DNA from: Desulfobacula sp.
GTDB taxonomy: Bacteria; Desulfobacterota; Desulfobacteria; Desulfobacterales; Desulfobacteraceae
NCBI GenBank assembly: GCA_013792075.1
Contig: VMSR01000029.1
Location: 1-45,983, forward strand
Length of the DNA: 45,983 bases
Reading direction: 5' to 3'
Below are positions 43,419-45,983 of this stretch, one piece after another. Numbering within the stretch: the stretch's first letter is position 1; each line of letters begins with the position of its first letter. A model generated the notes under the pieces. That model worked only from the letters and a program-made list of their open reading frames with translations. It had not been told where the DNA came from and did no database searches. The position numbers and the translations under genes are program-made.

Positions 43419-43513
43419 TTTTCACCCCCCCTAAAAAACCTTCTGGTCCCCTTTATTAACAGCCACTGTGCCCGAGGTAAACTCGAGCATAACGCGTCTT
43501 AATCTGGCTTAGG

Positions 43514-44716
43514 CTATGCGCTTTCGGCTTTACTTCCTGTTTGTTCATTTTTCGTTTCTACCACCACTGCAGGTAACTGATTCAACCTATTATGAATGGC
43601 ATGATGAATAAAGGACAATTTTGTGCGTACCGATTGTGTTAACACAAACGGATAGGCATCATCCAGACCCATACTGCGATTTAATGAATTGAGGATCACG
43701 GAAAAATCCATCCAGGTATCTAAAATATTGGCAATCGGTGTTTGCACAGAAAAATAGTATTCGTCTTGGGGCAAATTTAATTCTCCGACTTCTTCATTGT
43801 CAATTGCATTACCAGAGGTTGAACCGGTGATGGAAAAATTTTGTGCTGTCTCTAATGTGTCGATGATGTGCATGTAATGCGCCCAGGTTTCTGCCCAGTC
43901 TTCATAGGGATGCATGGTGGCATATTCGCTGATAAACGTTTCGTGCCAATTTGCTGGTGCGCCTTTATCGTAATGTTGATCCATCGCTTTTTGGTAATCT
44001 AATTCATCATCCCCAAAATATTGTTTGCATAAGGCGTGTTTTTTCGGATCGTTTGCAATTAATTGGTCAAAATAATAATGGCCCAATTCATGGCGAAAAT
44101 GCCCGAGTAATGTTCGATACTGTTCGCCCATGGCCATTTTTGTGCTAGAACGGGCAACATCGTCTGCTTCGGCCAAGTTAATGGTTATGTGACCATAATC
44201 GTGACCCGTAAATACCGCTTCATGATGTGTTAATTTGCTGACAAAGTGATCTTTCACATTACGGTCGGTCGTAAAATCAAAACTTAAGCCACTTTCTGGA
44301 TCTTGACGAATATTACGCAACGGTACGGGTAATGCGTTTAGGGTATATAAAGCGCGGCGTTTGGCCGTTTCCATTTTTTTCCACAACGGGATGTGGTCAA
44401 CAATGCTTAAATCCGGAATGGTTTCATTAAAACGACAAGCAAAGCACAACACCTCATCTTTATCGGCGACAGGCACAAAGGTGTTTAAATTAACCATGCC
44501 ATTACAGGCTTTGAAATGCGCATTGTTATCGCATTTTTGATACCGAATTTCTGGCTGTGCTGCTTTAAAAAATTGCCCACTTACTTCATCTAAATCATAA
44601 GGCTCCACTTGGTTAAACGCGTCATCAAGCCCAACCGTTCTGCTGCAAGCAATACAATGGTTACTTTCAAAAAATAAAGTCGGCTGATCTTTGCAATTAC
44701 ATTGAAATGTTTTCAT
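43514..44716 (-). CDS. Zinc-ribbon and metallopeptidase-domain protein
   Basis: This 400-residue protein has an N-terminal zinc ribbon (CNCKDQ, CIACSRTVG) and a second set of cysteines (CFACRFN), followed by a metallopeptidase domain with FRHELGHYYFD. HELGH gives two zinc-binding histidines and the catalytic glutamate, near 209-213. Later FISEYATMHPYEDWAETWAHYMHI supplies the usual further acidic ligands. It fits the putative zinc-binding metallopeptidase family with a zinc-ribbon N-terminus. I chose ATG 44716 beginning MKTFQCNC; a longer frame from a TTG at 44755 has no family-like N-terminus. Codon use (TTA, CAA, AAT, GAT) differs from the rest of the window and suggests transfer. Confidence 0.8.
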   Translation of the reverse strand: MKTFQCNCKDQPTLFFESNHCIACSRTVGLDDAFNQVEPYDLDEVSGQFFKAAQPEIRYQKCDNNAHFKACNGMVNLNTFVPVADKDEVLCFACRFNETIPDLSIVDHIPLWKKMETAKRRALYTLNALPVPLRNIRQDPESGLSFDFTTDRNVKDHFVSKLTHHEAVFTGHDYGHITINLAEADDVARSSTKMAMGEQYRTLLGHFRHELGHYYFDQLIANDPKKHALCKQYFGDDELDYQKAMDQHYDKGAPANWHETFISEYATMHPYEDWAETWAHYMHIIDTLETAQNFSITGSTSGNAIDNEEVGELNLPQDEYYFSVQTPIANILDTWMDFSVILNSLNRSMGLDDAYPFVLTQSVRTKLSFIHHAIHNRLNQLPAVVVETKNEQTGSKAESA

Positions 44717-44903
44717 ATAAATATTTTTTCCAAAAAGAGGTGGATGGACAGACAATTTGAGCAGAAAAATTACGATTCAGCATAAAAAAAATCATCATTA
44801 CAAAATTTATAGCGAAAAGATAATATTACAGAATTTAAAGTTCGTTGGCAAGATAAAGTCAGATGAAAACGGGGTTTGTCCTTTTTCCACTTAACACGAA
44901 AAT

Positions 44904-44920
44904 CACCGGCTCGTCCGGTG
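44904..44920 (-). terminator. Possible terminator after the antitoxin gene
   Basis: CACCGG (44904-44909) pairs with CCGGTG (44915-44920). On the minus strand the hairpin is followed by ATTTT, downstream of the toxin-antitoxin genes. The stem is only six bases. Confidence 0.4.
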
Positions 44921-45024
44921 CATTTTTAAGTTGAGGTTGTAAAATTTCCAGATGTTGCAGATATATTATGTATACTCTAATTCTATTAAAGATTAAGAAA
45001 ATACTGAGAATTATGATTCATGGA

Positions 45025-45306
45025 CTATGCAAATTGAAGTTTGAGCTTTTTACCAAGGGCCACGGCAACGCTTTCCAGAGTTAGAAGTGTTATTGAAGAA
45101 TTTTTAGGGTCCAGCAGTCTATCTACTGAAGAGCGGCTTGTTTTCATTTTTTTTGCCAACGCTGTTTTTGAAATATTGCGTAATTCCATTTCCTGCTTGA
45201 TCTGATAAGCGAGTATGCGTTTGAGAGCAGTTGCTTCAGCCACTGCCATCAAACCTTCCTCTTGAAGGAAATCATCAAAACTACTTCCAATATGTTTATC
45301 TATCAT
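45025..45306 (-). CDS. HigA-like XRE antitoxin
   Basis: This 93-residue protein has an XRE-type HTH (LRNISKTALAKKMKTSRSSVDRLLDPKNSSITLLTLESVAVALGKKLKL, about 42-90). It lies immediately downstream of a HigB-type toxin gene, the HigBA order in which the toxin is translated first. GGAGG lies eight to nine bases before the ATG and would sit inside the restored toxin C-terminus. As an antitoxin it should bind and repress its own operon. Confidence 0.87.
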   Translation of the reverse strand: MIDKHIGSSFDDFLQEEGLMAVAEATALKRILAYQIKQEMELRNISKTALAKKMKTSRSSVDRLLDPKNSSITLLTLESVAVALGKKLKLQFA

Positions 45307-45328
45307 GCTTAATCCTCCTGATATTGTT

Positions 45329-45664
45329 TTAACCTTGAAAGAGCTGTTTTAAGCTCATCCTTGGGAATTTCTGCGATTTTTTAATAAAACCGTGCAATAG
45401 GATCATGATATTTCCGTCAACAGTGAATAAAACTCTTGCAATTCCATCTGGAACCCTTGACCTTACTTCCCATAGAAAGGGTTTTATTTTTTCAACCAAA
45501 GGCATGCCAAGCGGCCATCCAAACTGAACTGTTTTAATATCTTCTCCAATAACTTTCTTGTGCCCCAGGGGTAATAATTTAAGCCATTTTCTTACAGGTT
45601 CCGCCCCTGAATTTGCTTTATAAAAATGAACTTTTAATTTAATGTCATCATAATCCATACGCAA
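45329..45664 (-). pseudogene. HigB/Gp49-like toxin with frameshifted C-terminus
   Basis: The 111-residue frame has the phage Gp49/HigB core: HFYKANSGAEPVRKWLKLLP near 13-32, PLVEKIKPFLWEVRSR near 56-71 and RVLFTVDGNIMILLHGFIKKSQK near 77-99. The last residues (FPRMSLKQLFQG) do not fit the family. If one base is added between about 45367 and 45383, the frame continues as PKDELKTALSRLKQYQED and stops at 45309, two bases before the antitoxin start, as expected for this family. A natural deletion or a sequencing error are both possible. Family members inhibit translation by mRNA cleavage; this copy may be impaired. Confidence 0.75.
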
Positions 45665-45983
45665 AGTGTACCAAAATTGGGGCGATTGTCAATCGTTTTA
45701 ATTCATCCTTTTCACCGACTTAATGTTTTTACTATTCTATATCCGTTCAAAGCACCTATCCCTCGCATCAATCAGTGGTTTTCCAATATAGGATTATGCC
45801 ATAGTATCCGCTTATTGCAGATTTTTCGAAATTTATTGTCAATGCCAAATGAACCTGATATTCTGTTGGGCTTCTGGCTCAAATTTTTAATAAGGAGCAT
45901 AAAAATAATGTACCGGGTGTTCATCCGGCTGTTGACTTTTCAGTTCGTAATAATTCAGATCCTGTTCAAATCAAAAAATAACC
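45665..45983. other. Right end without an identified gene; possible partial frame
   Basis: No supported gene is seen. A short frame starts with ATG 45908, with GGAG ten bases upstream at 45894-45897, and runs off the window (visible start MYRVFIRLLTFQFVIIQILF). Its hydrophobic residues and the ribosome site make it a possible gene start, but another frame in the same stretch also stays open until a TAA near the end, so no call is made. Confidence 0.3.

Noticed and set aside
1-45983. tRNA, rRNA, CRISPR arrays, insertion sequences with transposase
   Set aside because: No regular spacer-repeat structure, no transposase or integrase frame and no recognisable tRNA or rRNA were seen.

Overview
The window looks like chromosomal DNA of a strictly anaerobic, sulfate-reducer-type deltaproteobacterium of the Desulfobacteraceae kind (Desulfobacter/Desulfobacula/Desulfotignum-like). 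The reasons are a glutarate/glutaconyl-CoA degradation cluster of the non-decarboxylating type, frequent sigma-54 enhancer-binding regulators, an FmdB-type protein and DsrE-like proteins. This placement is inferred from gene content; there is no rRNA or tRNA in the window, and no CRISPR array or complete insertion sequence was seen.

Layout. Positions 1-5100 hold a glutaryl-CoA cluster: the first codons of a probable glutaconyl-CoA decarboxylase alpha subunit (minus strand), a divergent biotin carrier, glutaconate CoA-transferase A and B, an IclR regulator, an acyl-CoA dehydrogenase with the residue pattern of non-decarboxylating glutaryl-CoA dehydrogenases, a palindromic repeat, and an AhpD-like protein. 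Together these would activate glutarate, oxidise it to glutaconyl-CoA and decarboxylate it through a biotin-dependent, Na+-pumping complex. Positions 5297-12082 hold a periplasmic DsrE-like protein, a minus-strand operon (molybdopterin-domain-like periplasmic protein, sensor kinase, PrmA-like methyltransferase), a second PrmA, an RluA-type pseudouridine synthase and a eukaryote-type HisA. Positions 12142-19398 form one regulatory unit: sensor kinase and NtrC-type regulator, a perfect inverted repeat, a consensus sigma-54 promoter, a small HEAT-like protein and proton-translocating transhydrogenase genes. The transhydrogenase beta subunit carries two tandem copies of its nucleotide-binding domain III.

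Positions 19656-30606 are mixed housekeeping and accessory genes: a Com-like zinc ribbon, XRE-cupin regulator with acyl-CoA synthetase, ornithine aminotransferase with LysR regulator, a 2-hydroxyacid dehydrogenase, alkaline phosphatase, a 177-bp nested palindrome, FmdB behind a second sigma-54 promoter, and a MATE exporter. Positions 30618-36640 (minus strand) hold an FtsX-type ABC exporter with a TesA-like esterase, RarD, and an unrecognised single-pass membrane protein.

Positions 36948-42712 are the best candidate for an undescribed system. A sigma-54 promoter on the minus strand precedes a charged low-complexity peptide, a 44-residue peptide, a GNAT/FemAB-like acyltransferase, an ATP-grasp ligase and a fold-type III PLP decarboxylase, all tightly packed. 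A divergent enhancer-binding protein with a degenerate receiver domain lies upstream, and a perfect 15-bp inverted repeat sits at enhancer distance from the promoter. Positions 42749-45983 are AT-rich and island-like: TPR protein, winged-helix remnant, zinc metallopeptidase with foreign-looking codon use, and a HigBA-type toxin-antitoxin pair whose toxin is frameshifted.
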